Source: Nematostella vectensis (lineage: Eukaryota > Cnidaria > Anthozoa > Actiniaria > Edwardsiidae). From it: 64,000 nt of DNA. This document shows, one piece after another, positions 45,066 to 58,400 of this stretch. Each line of letters begins with the position of its first letter. Position 1 is the stretch's first letter. The notes under the pieces were generated by a model. That model saw nothing but the letters and a program-made list of their open reading frames with translations. It ran no database searches and was not told the DNA's origin. The stretch is taken from positions 6,881,459 to 6,945,458 of the forward strand of contig NC_064039.1 of the NCBI RefSeq assembly GCF_932526225.1, written 5' to 3'. The position numbers were made by a program, and so were the translations under genes.

Positions 45066-48000
45066 ATGAATATTTTATGGGGTTTTATGATAATGGATAA
45101 TTCCTCGGATATTTCGCACTTCGCTGTCAACGTTGACACCGCAATGAACTTCCTCTCCCAAAGAATCTTCTCTTTTGAAACTCTGTGTGCATTACTGGCT
45201 GTGCTGTTTGTAATCTTGGTTGGTAACAATTTGATCTCCGGTAAGGATGATTTTTCGCTTTCTTGCGCTTGTTTTTTTATATTTTGCATTAGAATGCACT
45301 TGAGGAGAACTCACCTTTTTTAACGTTTCGAATATGCTTTAAAAAGAAAAGAGTTCTATTTAGAAAATTTTTCGATAAACTGAAAACCATTGAATATTTC
45401 GATATCTATTCTTCTTTAAAAACAGCAAACGGCATTTTCTCCTGACATGCTGTTATTTCGAAAGGGTGTTGAGTTGGGCTTGTAACCGTTAGCACTAAGC
45501 CTTAACATATAATTAGTTTTGTAGCACCCAGTTTTGTAGCTTGCAAAAAAGATTTGTCAGCTTTAATATCTAAGACCAAACAATTATTGTTATCTTAATC
45601 AACGTTCGCCCAACCTTAAAGGCCTTCCAATGTCACTTGAATGTCATGAAAATCCATTGGATAGGACGCACTCCATATTTTGTCTAAATTTATAGCTAAG
45701 TTTCTAGAATTGAAGGGTGACAGAATACGCTGAGGTTAAGAACAAAAGAGATATTGATATTGATAGATTTGATGTACTTGGCGGGTAGAGACAGCTGCAC
45801 ATGCCATGCAAACTTATGTTTTCCAAAGACTTAAACATACATAGAAAAAAGTTAAGAAGAAGTCCCCTTCAAAATAGCTGTATTCTAACTATTTCTAACC
45901 AAATATCATGTTATTGAAAAGATAGTTATATTTATTTCCTTTACTAAATAATTCCTGTTCTGGACATTTTTGTTGATCGTCGCGCCTTCGGGTTTTCTAA
46001 GGCCAAATTTTGCTTGACATGATCAGCCACAGCTGCCCGCGCAACCAAAGATACCAAAAAGCTTTTCACATAAATCGGCTTCGTACCATGAGTAGTGACT
46101 TTCATTTGTACGTAGTGATATTAAGCCAATATTTCAACTTTGAACATTGAGCGAGGTTATAGCGAGTCACCACGTTGATCTCCCCCCCCCCCCCCCCCCC
46201 CTTTGCGACCAAAATTGGATCATTTATTAAGGAATCTTCAAATACTATGCTTTATCCATTTGATAAGAATTATCATCATTTCCTCTTATAACAGAAATTG
46301 CACGTCACCATAGTTAGTTGATGAGCAATTTATTTCACGACTCATTTTATCCGAGTAATCTTGTTTTAGTTTCTCCGTATCGATGCTAAACCTTTAACGT
46401 GTCTAATTTTACGCATTGCTAAATTTCATTGTACTCGAATGTTGCCAATAGAATAGGGCAACGCTCGTTTTCGTAAGGACCATAAAGATGGCTCTGATAA
46501 GGGTGTATGTGACGTCACCATGGCGCTTGCATACTCGCAAGTGCTACAATGATCATAAGATCGCTCTAATAAGTCTGTGCGTGACGTCACCAGGGCAGCA
46601 GTGTGACGCAGGAGATCCAGAGCTACCGTTCGACACTCGTGAACCAATGAAAGGCATCAAGCTGAGTGGCATGGCGCCCTGGCGAACTGTACTCGTCCAA
46701 GACCTCTCACACTGCGCCGAGCTGTGCAAGAAAAGAAAGTCGTGCACCGTGTACAATGTAGGGCCATTGGACACGACTGGGCTGGTGCGTCCGTGTGAGT
46801 TGTATGACGGGCCTGTGCTGGTTAAAGAGGACCAGACCACTAATAACCCAGACTGGTACCTTGGGGGACGCCAGGTAACATTGTGCGTTGTTGGTATGGT
46901 GTTTTTTCAAAAGCTCTTCGGTCTCTTTCCCCTCCTTGCTGTCTTGAAATTAACAGATTCATCGAAAATATCCAAGAAAATTGCGATCCTCTCAAACAAG
47001 CTTCATGAGGGAGAGAACGAACCCTTGCTATAGAACACTGTATTCAAAATTTCCCGCGTTACAATACATTCCTCTTTATGAAACCATAACCCAGCATTTA
47101 CCATTTTGCTATGATTTGTAATCTTGAATGTTTTACCTTATTCTATTTCTCTGCCTCTTTGTTTGTTTGGCTGTTGTCAATTTTTAAATTTTTAACTATG
47201 ATTTCACGTTCGCACCTCTTTTTAAAAGAGTAACTGTCAGAATTTTATGCCTAGAAACAAAAGGCGGGAAATTTTGCTGATATAACGTCAGGCAATTGCT
47301 TTTACAGTGCGATGTCGGCAACGATTGCACAAATGGTAAAGAATGTATTCAGTTCGGGTCCAGGAAGTCTCCAGAGAAAAAGTGCATCCCAGGTAATTAC
47401 AATTGCCGTTTCTTTAAGGAGCTCTCTTCTACCAAGCTTCTATAACTCTGTCTGCGCGCCAAGAAATTTCAATATCAGCAAACAACAACAGTTTCTCCAT
47501 CCGCCAGATCCACCAGGGTACACCCATACTCACTTACCCAAGGGTCTTTGCGGGCGCTACGAAATAATAAGCAAGTGCACCGATTTCATACCCCCCTGAT
47601 CACGTGGTGCACCCCTTTCATACCCCCATTGATCACGTAGTGCACCCCTTTCATACCCCCCTTGATCACGTGGTGCACCCCTTTCATACCCCCCCTTGAT
47701 CACGGGGTGCACCCTTTTCATACCCCCCCTTGATCACGTGATGCACCCCTTTCATACCCCCTTGTTCACGTGGTGCACCCTTTTCATACGCCCCTTGATC
47801 ACGGGGTGCACCCCTTTCATACCCCCCTTGATCACGGGGTGCACCCCTTTTATACCGCCCTTGATCACGGGGTGCACCCCTTTCATACCCCCCCTTGATC
47901 ACGGGGTGCACCCCTTTCATATCCCCCTTGATCACATGGTGCACCCCTTTTATACCCCCCTTGATCACGTGGTGCACCCCTTTCATACCCCCCTTGATCA

Positions 48001-50550
48001 CGGGGTGCACCCCTTTCATACCCCCCTTGATCACGGGGTGCACCCTTTTCATACCCCCCTTGATCACGGGGTGCACCCCTTTCATACCCCCCTTGATCAC
48101 GTGGTGCACCCCTTTCATACCCCCTTGATCACGGGGTGCACCCCTTTCATATCCCCCCTTTGATCACGTGGTGCACCCCTTTTATACCCCCCTTGATCAC
48201 GGGATGCACCCCTTTCATATCCCCCCTTGATCACGGGGTGCACCCCTTTCATACCCCCCTTGATCACGTGGTGCACCCTTTTCATACCCCCCTTGATCAC
48301 GTGGTGCACCCCTTTCATACCCCCCTTGATCACGTGTTGCACCCTTTTCATACCTCCCTTGATCACGTGGTGCACCCCTTTCATACCCCCTTGATCACGG
48401 ATTGCAACCCTTTCATACCCCCTTGTTCACGTTGTGCACCCCTTTCATACCCCCCTTGATCACGTGGTGCACCCTTTTCATACCCCCCTTGATCACGTGG
48501 TGCACTCCTTTCATACCCCCCCTTGATCACGGGGTGCACCCCTTTTAGTTTGTACGCGCCCGCCAAAGAATTGCCCATATATATTTTAAAAAATCATCCT
48601 TTTAAGTTTTTAGGTAAGAATGATTTTAAAACCAATTTATCCGCCAGGTGGAATTGATTTTAATTTTGGATAAAACGATAGTCGACTTCTAACTGCTGTT
48701 TTCTCATATCAATGTGAAACTTATTGACTTTTTGCATAGATTTGGATTTTTACTCTGCGAGTTCGGTAGATGTTTTCAACTCCTCTTTGATAACTAATCC
48801 TGTTTATACAGTTTGTCCGTCTAGAAGTTTATGGGAATACCACCAAGGAATATGCTACCGCTTTGTAAAAGGTGATGGAAAGGAGGAGAAGTGGGATGGT
48901 GCTAGAGACGAATGCCTTTCGAATGGAAATCTTGTGATGGTCAAGAACGCAAACATCAACACCCTTCTGTCGAATATTGCTTCAAATCAGGTATGGGTGT
49001 GTAATACGGATGTGTAATATGGATTTATTCATACTGTCAAATGTCAAGGAGTCAAAGTTTGCAAGAAGCAACACTTGATTTTTTGGTTTGATTTTCTAGT
49101 CAAGCTCTAACGAAGCCCTTTATTTGTGTATGTTGTATGTACATGATTGTTGCACATAGCCGTATCATGCAACGTATAAGGTTGGGGGGGGGCACAATAC
49201 AGAAACATTAAGAAAATATTGTGGGGGGGGGGGGCAGCCACGCTGGTCATTACTAAATAATCTTTAAAAATATTGGGGGGGGGGGGGCAGTGCCCAACCC
49301 CCTGCTACGGCCTTGTCTGCTTTACCTGCCGTGTTTGTATGTCAGTGTTACATGTCAAACTCCCGTAAGCCCTGTTTCGTGTTCCATAATGTCTGTGTTT
49401 CGTGTTGGGTGTCCGTGTTGCGTGTCCGTGTTGTGTGTCCTTGTTGCGTGTCCGTGTTGTGTGTCCTTGTTGCGTGTCCGTGTTGTGTGTCCGTGTTGCG
49501 TGTCCGTGTTGTGTGTCCGTGTTGCATGTCCGTGTTGCATGTCCGTGTTGCATGTCCTTGTTGCGTGACCGAGTTGTGTGTCCGTGTTGCATGTCCGTGT
49601 TGTGTGTACGTGTTGCGTGTCCGTGTTGTGTGTCCGTGTTGCATGTCCGTGTTGCATGTCCGTGTTGCATGTCCTTGTTGCGTGTCCGTGTTGTGTGTCC
49701 GTGTTGGGTGTCCGTGTTGGGTGTCCGTGTTGCATGTCCTTGTTGCATGTCCTTGTTGCGTGTCCGTGTTGTGTGTCCGTGTTGCATGTCCGTGTTGCAT
49801 GTCCGTGTTGCATGTCCTTGTTGCATGTCCTTGTTGCGTGTCCGTGTTGTGTGTCCGTGTTGGGTGTCCGTGTTGGGTGTACGTGTTGGGTGTACGTGTG
49901 TCCGTGTTGTGTGTCCGTGTTGCGTGTCCGTGTTGCGTGTCCGTGTTGTGTGTCCGTGCTGGGTGTACGTGTGTACGGGTTGTGTGGCCTTTGGCCGTGC
50001 TATGTTTCCGTGTTTGTTTGTCCTTGCTATGTGTTCGTTTTGAGTGTCCGTGTCGTATGTCCGTGTTTGCATGTCCGTGGGGGGCGTGCGCATCTAGTGA
50101 AATGGTGTTCGATAGAAAAGGTGTTGAAAATAATAGGCACTCCTTTTGATCACATCTTGGAAGGAGGGGATTTTCTTTGGTATATCCACGGTAAAGTTCT
50201 AACTCTACTGGAGGCTCTAACCCCCTCCCCCTCCCCCCCCCCCCCCCCCCCCCCCCGCCCCCAGCTACGGCCCATTTTTCTCTATTCATCTTTCATATTT
50301 CTCTTCTTTTATACTTGTTATTTCTTAGAAAGATTCGTGGATTGGCTTAATTCGGAAGGAGGACGACCGTACGTTTCACTGGGTGGACGGCACGCCAGTA
50401 GGTTACACAAACTTCGCCTCTGGCCAGCACGACCGCTCAGGCAGAAGCAAGGCGTGCGTGTACATGCGGCAAACTGACGGCAAATGGGTAGACGACGATT
50501 GCAACCAAAAGATGAATTATATCTGCGAAATACCTGCAATCAAATACTAG
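45066..50550 (+). CDS. type II membrane protein with PAN/apple, Cys-rich and C-type lectin domains
   Basis: Five exons: 45066-45240, 46594-46874, 47308-47392, 48740-48990, 50329-50550; phases 1,0,1,0, total 337 residues. Exon 1 gives a short N-terminal tail and one hydrophobic segment (LCALLAVLFVILVGNN, about 41-56), a signal anchor. Exon 2 encodes a PAN/apple-like domain (QQCDAGD, then DLSHCAELCKKRKSC, VRPCELYD, WYLGGRQ). Exon 3 is a small six-Cys-like EGF-type insert (CDVGNDCTNGKEC ... KKCIP). Exons 4-5 form a C-type lectin fold: CPSRSLWEYHQGICYRF, WDGARDEC, WIGL, FHWVDGTPVGYTNF, CVYM, GKWVDDDCN and YICE. The usual EPN/QPD sugar motif is replaced by GTPVGY, so calcium-dependent sugar specificity is uncertain. 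It is likely a cell-surface recognition or adhesion protein. The in-frame start at 45066 is my choice; an AG just upstream means exon 1 might instead begin by splicing. Introns 3 and 4 contain large minisatellites. Confidence 0.85.
47590..48545. repeat. 32-33 bp minisatellite in lectin-gene intron 3
   Basis: About 29 units close to TTGATCACGTGGTGCACCCC then TTTCATACCCCCC. Each unit combines the palindromes TGATCA, CACGTG (in many units) and GTGCAC. Units alternate CACGTGG and CACGGGG. Long Pro/His or Lys/Gly-rich ORFs on both strands are artefacts of the repeat. Confidence 0.95.
49157..49315. mobile_element. G-rich MITE of the CAGGGCCGTAG family (lectin-gene intron 4)
   Basis: It contains GGCACAATACAGAAACATTA, CAGCCACGCTGGTCATTAC and the right end CCTGCTACGGCCTTG. 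The left end is eroded (TAGCCGTATCATGC). Confidence 0.7.
49395..49995. repeat. 15-bp minisatellite in lectin-gene intron 4
   Basis: About 40 units of TGTGTCCGTGTTGCG and variants (GCATG, GGGTG, CTTG). The unit length is a multiple of three, so long Cys/Val/Arg and Thr/Arg/His ORFs appear in several frames. A superstructure of GCG, GTG, CAT variants repeats every several units. Confidence 0.95.
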
Positions 50551-52474
50551 TTCTACTTGCAAAACTTGCAAAACCAAAAATCACTCTTTTATAGACCCAA
50601 AAAGCTATTGATGATAGGTTTGGTTTAAAAGCACATTGAATTTGAAAAATCGTTCCATTTATACACCAGCGGCTTTTTAAATTGCCGAAGGTAGTGAAAA
50701 TTTTCATGATTACACGGATAAATGATATTCTCAAAAAACAATATAATTTCAATTTGATGAGACAGAAGGCGGTTAAGCGTCAGTTGGAAATCGCTTGCTC
50801 AGCTATACAAAACCTGCAGCCTGTTATTTTTTGCCAAGGGATCCTTTGCTTGATAAATTGCCCTTGTTTTGCTTGATATTTTCTAGTAGAATAGGGAACT
50901 TTATTATTTGATAATAACTTTATTATTTGATAATAGATAGATATCAGATTGTAGAAATCCCATTACTTATACGCTTATACTTACTACTATTATAACACTG
51001 ATTTAAAAAATAATAATAAAGAGCACTCTTTTATATGAGCCCCTGTTTGAGCCTATTTTAGCTGTTTAGTAAGAACAATGATGATTTTTAATTACGAGTA
51101 GATAAATTATGCATGCCCGAAAACCTCTACTTAGGTTCCTTTTTTAGAAGTTTGTGCGTTTGCCGAATATCTGAGAAGCGCTTCTATCTGTAAATTCGTC
51201 TTACGTAACTATATGTGTTTATCATTACAAAGCTTAGACACCCCTGGCTTAGATAGAAAGCCCCCCCCCCCCCCCCCCCCCCCACCTCCATCTCTAACCC
51301 CAGACTTCTTCGTCCACACGCTGACCAATACCGTGGACCCATGACCCGGCGCGCCATATTTCTCCACACCTCGTGGCTCCCAGGTTCTTGTGTATTTTGC
51401 CGAAATAACCGGCAACGATTTGTACTGTCGTTCTAAACTTACAATCTACCCTTAAGGTAAGTACTTGCTATATTGTAAACGCATTGGGTGAGCTTTTTAA
51501 CCGCCTGCTATGTTCTTGGAGTTTATTTTTTTGAAACCGAAAAGTTCGCATGAGTCAACTATCACGTTTTCAGTCGTGTCAAGCTTATTGATTTAGAGAT
51601 TTTACCATTTTGGGGTATATTTTATATTTTATATGTGTTATTCATCATTGCATGTCATGGCATAAGAAAGTTTTTATTATAATTTTGTTCTGCGTCTTAC
51701 ATGGATTTATCGAGTCGTGTTTATTTCGCAATGGAATGGACGATTGTTCATTTCTTTGCATACGAACTTGCATCAGATTATGAAATCCGCGCCAATTTTT
51801 TTTTTCATGCCGCTGTGGTCGAGATCTATGATGTTATTACACTTTTGATTTGATGGTCATGAAGTCAACACTGGCTAAATGTCAAAATGACTTATGACCA
51901 AATTGTATTTTGTACATTTTTATGTACTGTAATTTGTATAAGTATGAATCACTTTGATCATTATGCAAAGCTAAATGAAGACCGTGCATTTAGCGAAGGT
52001 GTTTTTATTATTTCCATTGCCTGTTGTTCAGCCTTTTGTATTTTGAATGGCACTATTTTATTTTTTGAGACCCCTATGTACAGAGCTTTAGCTCGACAAT
52101 TTGACTTGGGGGGCATCCCCCAGGCATTCCGTCATAGCTGTTAACAAGACAAGGGGTGTCACAAGATTTTGAACCTTATCACAAACAATTTTTGTTGCAT
52201 TGGCTCTCTTGGTTTTTTCACATATTTACTGTATTTCACTCGATTTCACAAGATTTTTGTCCAAGTTGGGTTGACAGCTATGTTTCTTGTAATTTTTTCC
52301 CTTGAAGTCCACGTTGCTTTGCATAGTCCACAGAGCATTGTTGTGATTTAAATTCTAGAATGTATGTGTCTTAGACATCTGGTATTCGCTTTTACCATTA
52401 ACTTTATCTTGGGAAATATTTCTTGAATTTCACTTTTTTTTTTTTGGGGGGGGGGGGATTCCTTTTGTAGAACC
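50551..52474. other. intergenic region and NAP1L1 5' leader
   Basis: No coding exon. The distal part probably holds the NAP1L1 promoter and a non-coding first exon ending at 51456 (CCCTTAAG|GTAAGTACT), joined to the acceptor CCTTTTGTAG at 52470, five bases before the ATG. Poly-C (51261-51282) and poly-G (52446-52457) runs are present. Confidence 0.5.
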
Positions 52475-55400
52475 ATGTCAGATCCAGAACATGACGCCTC
52501 CAGCGATGGGGATCAACTGGGAAGCTCACCTCCTCAGAACCAAGGTGAGAAGTGGATGAATAAAAGCGCTTGTTAAATAGCTTTTAACAGCACTATATAA
52601 AGGTTGGTTTCATAAGGTCACAGTTATAACAGAACTTTTTTTAGAGTCTGCTCTGTGAAACAGAGTGGTTGGGCGGAGTGGTTGTGCTTTCGAGCGTTGG
52701 CACTTCGTCAGAGCAAAAGAAACTGAATCAGATGGGGAGTGGTATTTATAGTATAATGTGCAAACAATAGGCAGTAAGCCCTGAAAGAGTGATTTTGCTT
52801 GATAAAATGGATTTCCATTTGAAAAAGCAAGAGGATAAAGGATCAGCTAAAGAGTGCCACCCCCACCCCCCACCCCGTCCTTACAAAAATATCACCACCC
52901 CTGAAGTGTTTGTAGTGTTTATTTGTATAAATATAGCCCTGTTAAGCCTTTAGCTATTTAAGCCATAAATATGTGGATCTCCAGTATGGTAGTTTTTATT
53001 TTATATATTTTTTTGTTTTCAGCCGCTATAACTGCAGCAGGCCTAATGCAGAACCCTGAGTTACTTGCTGCCATTCAGGTACCTACATGACATGAAGACA
53101 CACCTGTCAACTCTCCTGCATTAAGCAGGAGTCTTAAGATTCTGGAAATCATCTCCTGCGTGCAGCACCAAATCTCCCGCTTTTTAGCAATTTTTATTGC
53201 TTCCGAAAAATTTTTCAATATAAAAATGACATTTTGCTTATTTCCTATTAAAATAGTTAAAACAAAAATTTCCTTACATATTGCAATTTATCTAACACGC
53301 TCATGAGATCTATAAGTGGATTTGTGTGCGAGAGCTTTCTATAAGGCAAACACCTGCAAAGATATACCCACCCCTCCCCAAAAATTAATACACCCTTCCC
53401 CCAAAAATATTATCAAGCCTTGCAATTTTCGGAGGTTGACAGGTATGTAAGGTTGGCAAATTTTGACAAATATTAATTGTTTTCAAGCATAGTATATAGG
53501 AATGATATTTGTATAGGACTGTAATAACACCTCCAGTGTAAAAAAAAATGAACAAATTATTAACTAATGACTAGGGCAAACAGCATTCTTCTCATGTGCT
53601 GTTCTAAATGGAAATATATACAAATGAACCAAGTTTATTGTTTTATGTATTTGCTTGAATTTCATTATTTATTTTATGTTTCCCTATGCCTAAATGTATC
53701 TGCTTTTTTAAATCTTATTTTGGTTTTAACAGGGTGGTCTTGGCAGACTTATTGGACAGCCATCTGGTTATATTCAAAGGTAAAACCAGTTTGTCATCAC
53801 ACTTTTAAAGATACTTTAAAGCCACTGCCTACACAGCTACAGAGCTTCCTTTGGGCAGCTGCCTACAGTGTCCAAAAATATTGGTCACTCCATCATTGAT
53901 TTTAGAACTATTTTTTATCAGCCATCTCCATTAAGTGACTGCTGTCAAATTGTTTTTTACTGTGTTTTTTCCTCTATTCTAAGTGACCTGGAAATCTGTT
54001 TATCAGATTATGTACCGTATTTACCCGCATATAAGCCGCACTTTTTTCACTCCAAAATGACCTTCAAAATTAGGGTGCGTTTTATATGCGGAACGCCACT
54101 TTTTTATAATTTGCATAATAAGGAAAACAAAAGATTGTCCATAATTGGTCAATTGATCGTTTGCATGTTTGAGTAACCAATAAAAATACTTGGATTTCGA
54201 TTCGTGCATTTATTAGCATGCCTATTTAAACTGTGCGTCGCGTCGCGTGTTGCACAAGTTTTATCCTAAACTATTATCACTTCATCATGTCTACAAAACG
54301 TCAAAGCTACACCCTGAGCAAAAAAGCTGAGAATGATTGCCTTTGCCGAGAGTTTCGAATTTGTGAATCCAACATGTAACGTTGAGGGAGAAACAAGGAA
54401 AACTTAAAAGAAATGCCACGATTGAAGCATGCTGCGCGAGGATGCAAACCTGCATGGCCTGAACTGGAAGTGGATCTCTTGGCCTGGATAAAAGAAAAGT
54501 GAAATAATGGCCTCGCAATTCTCCCGATGCTGATAAGGCTCAAGGCACTTGATCTCGTGAAGGAAGAGAAATACAACATACCAGCAGGAGCTTTTAAAGC
54601 CAGGAATCATTGGTGCCAGCGATTCCTGTTAACTTTCACTCATACATCATCAAGCACAGAGAATGACATAATTATCCATTGCATTTAATTGCCAACATGG
54701 ATGAGACACCGCTGACGTTCAACATGCTGCCGAATCGTACGGTAAACAATGTCAGCGAGAAAACAGTGAAGATCCGAAGAACAGGGAATGAGAAGAACCA
54801 CATCACTGTTGTTCTTGCTCGTGGCGCCAAGTTGAAGCCGATGGCTTCATGCGAAGGCATGAAAGTTTGGATCGAAAAAGTCTGGTGTCTCATCGTCGTG
54901 GTGCGGGGGACTAGGCCGACAACGAAGCTTGCTTGTCTATGAAGTGTTTGAATCCCATTGTGACGGATGGATGTGTCAAGTCAGCTCTTTGGCGAGAGAA
55001 TACAGACCTTGCTGTGATTCCTGGAGGAGTTACCTCTACTCCAGCCTCTTGATGTCTGCCTGAACAAGCCTTTTAAAGATCAGGTAAAGGAGCTGTGGAT
55101 GAAATGGATGGCCAAGGGAGTACACAAGTTTACAGCGGGAAGGCGACAGAAGAAGCCGTCTGAAGAACTCATTTGTTCCTGGAACATGCATGCTTGGCAG
55201 AGCATCCCACAGGAAATGATCGTGAGGTCATTTCTCAAGTGTGGAATCTCCAACAAGCTTGATGGCACCAAGGACAAGGTGACTTACGAGGAGAGTGAAG
55301 ATGAGTCCAGTGATGCGGGTTTGGACGAATCATTTTCTTGTGCACTCTTTGTGTCTGAATTCGAAGGTTTCATACTTTGAACACTGAACAGTCTTTTCAT

Positions 55401-58400
55401 AGTATTGAGGTGTATTGTATATATTTTAGTGTTAGATAACGATAATTCCTGTATAGATAAATTTTAATGTATATAGCATGAAATATTGATAATAACTGTA
55501 AACAAATCGATTTTAGAAACACTTTGGTTTTAGTTCTATTGAATCGTTTACTAACTGCATCAAATTTGCTTTTGGCATTATTTCTTTCTGGAATTGCTGT
55601 AGCGCGGAAATATTTGAATATTGTCTATTTTTTACTATTTTAAGCTCAAAATTCGGAGTGCCACTTATACGCGGGTGTGTCTTATACGCTGGTAAATACA
55701 GTACCCTTTGGTAATGATTTTGCCTATAAATGGAATGATTGAATAATGATGCGATGAAAAGTAGTAATAATCAAGACTTTAGTTTTCTTACCATGTTTCT
55801 TTTTTTCTTTTCAGTTTACCAAAATCTGTACAAAGAAGAATAAAAGCCCTCAAAAACATCCAGGTACACGAAAATCTATTTATCTTTGTGGTAAGTCTCT
55901 TGGATGTTGAATGATTATATTTATCATTTGTGTGTCTAGGTTGAATGCTGTAAATTGGAGGGGAAATTCTATGAAGAAGTCCATGCTCTTGAGTGCAAGT
56001 ATGCTGAAAAATTCAAACCATTTTATGAAAAGGTAGGACATACACTTACAGCTTTTATACAGTACACAATAATGTTATGTAAAAACTACAATATTTTAAT
56101 ATGATGGCCTTTTCTAAATCTGTTCATTGTTGCACCAACTAGACTTCTCTTGTAAATATCTATAATGCTCCACATTACTGTGAAAATGTATGCCCAAGTT
56201 AAAAATCATTTGTTGCTTCCTTTTTAATGGGATAACATCTCTTGGGCTATGGGACACCCCATTAAAGAGTTATTTGATTGATGATTAGCGGCGGAATATT
56301 GCCAGTGGAGGTGTAGAGCCAACAGACGAAGAGTGTAGGTGGCCCAGTGACGCTGAGGATGAAGATGAGGCTGAGGAGAAGGAGGAGAAAGAAGCCACTG
56401 AGGTATCTAAGCTATCGGTATGTATGCCGAATTTTACTTGTCACACATTTGGGCCGGAACATGTAAAAAGTACCATATAACAAAATGATGTAGTTCTTAA
56501 TTATGGACAACTAGCTTATCTGACAGCAATAAGTGAAGCCTCCAGAATTATGTGTTGTTGTTTTTCAGCCATGTCATGCCTTTTCTTCTGCAAATTTTCC
56601 TGAAAAAACAGTGCCCAGACTGTGACGGCCTTTCTGTGGAAGGCCTAGTAGTTTATAAAGCTCAAGTATTTTGTACTTTTCTTGTCCTTTGCAAAGAAAT
56701 GGTAGTAATTAATCTAAAAGAAACGCATGGAACCTTTTTATTGTTTTTTTTTTTCAAAGTTATGTAGTTTTCCTGAATAATGGGGGAAATCATGTGGTTT
56801 TGCATCAGCACATAATTCTGGGATGACTGATGAGTTTATCCTGTTTGGCTTGCTTTCATTTCAATGTTAAAGTTTTTTTTTTAAGAAAATTATTATTGTT
56901 ACCTTCAGGGTGAGGTAGAAGAGAAAGTGAAGATTGACGATGAAGAGAAAATTGAAACAGAACAGCTTCCAGGTGAGATCTTGTAGGATTTGAAATAAAA
57001 ATAAGATAGATATAAATACATTGAGTGTGGAGTGGTTGAGTCAAAGGCATGGGGTAGGAAGTGGTCTCATTTGCAGTCACCATACTCAACTCATGTTGAC
57101 CATGGAACACAATTTAGCCCAATGGGCTTTATCACGTGTTGTTAAAAGTCCAAAGCCAAAAAATGATTATTTATTTAAAACCAGTAGCCAGCTTCTAATA
57201 AGCCACCGCTAGGCATAACCTCACAATACTTGCTTTTCACTAAAAACTTGTATTTAGATTACCTGGCTATTTGTCACAATCAAGAGTGTTGTAGCTGACA
57301 GAGCCAAAAAGTTTTCCCAAAATAAGGTCTGGTTAACTTCGGTAAGCGGAATTTTTGCATAGAGGTTCCTTATGTCATGTAAACCAACATATCAAAAAGT
57401 GTTCTTTTCTAATGGATTCGTCTTCGAGATATGAGGCTTGAAGTGCAATTTTCAAATTTTCAAAGTATGAATTCTCCTTGATTTTAGGGAGCAGTTGCGC
57501 TCTGATCAGAAATAAAGCCAACTTTGCTTGCTAATATCTAAATTTTATATCTTCTAAATTTCTTTAAAATTTGGAATTAAGCTTTTGGTCAGAGGAACTT
57601 CTTGTATGTGGAATCTTGAGGTTATATATTTAATTGAGAATTGGAAAATTTCATGCCATTTTTTTTGCTCTGTCATTGTAGCTAAATGAAGGCACCACTA
57701 TACTGTAGATATACATCAGAGGATTATCAGTGACCCATATGTATAATACAAGATGAAACAATTGACTTAAGGCATTAGGTAGCATTGTGTAGGTCAGCAT
57801 GTTTTTGCATTAGACACAGCTCAACACTTTAACTTAGCCTCACAGTATTCATCACTGATGACCAAATTATTTCTCAACAGAAGACACCAAGGGGATCCCT
57901 GAATTCTGGCTCACAGCTATGAAGAATGTGGAACTCTTGTCCGAGATGATTCAGGTACTTAACAGGGTTACAGCTCCTACCTTTTGTAGTACCATAAAAT
58001 CTCTTTAAAGCCCCCCTATCTGTTAAGCCCCTCTCCCCAATGAGTCCCCTGTCTTTATTAGCACCTCCTGCCCCCACAACCTTTCCCCAATGAGTAAAAA
58101 AAAAACAATAAAGTATGTTTTCATTTTTTTTTAATTGAACAGGAGACTTTTTTTAGAGAGAAAAGTACCTAGTATCAAAAATGAATAAAATAAGATTTTG
58201 AAATAAGCCTTCTTTGAGAGAAATAAAAGAAAGCTCCCCCCACACCTGTCAGTGCTCTAAGGCATTTTTGTTTTTTTTTAATAGGAGCATGATGAGCCTA
58301 TCCTGAAGCATCTACACGACGTCAGAGTGATTTTCACAGGTCCTGAGAGCACCAACACCACACAATACCCCCAGCCTACCCCAATGGTAAAGACAGTTTT

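Noticed and set aside
47684-48578. ORFs of 65-155 codons in both orientations (His/Pro/Phe or Lys/Gly rich)
   Set aside because: Translation of the intron 3 minisatellite of the lectin gene.
49290-50477. ORFs of up to 313 codons rich in Cys/Val or Thr/Arg/His
   Set aside because: Translation of a 15-bp minisatellite inside intron 4; the correct exon 5 frame starts at 50329.
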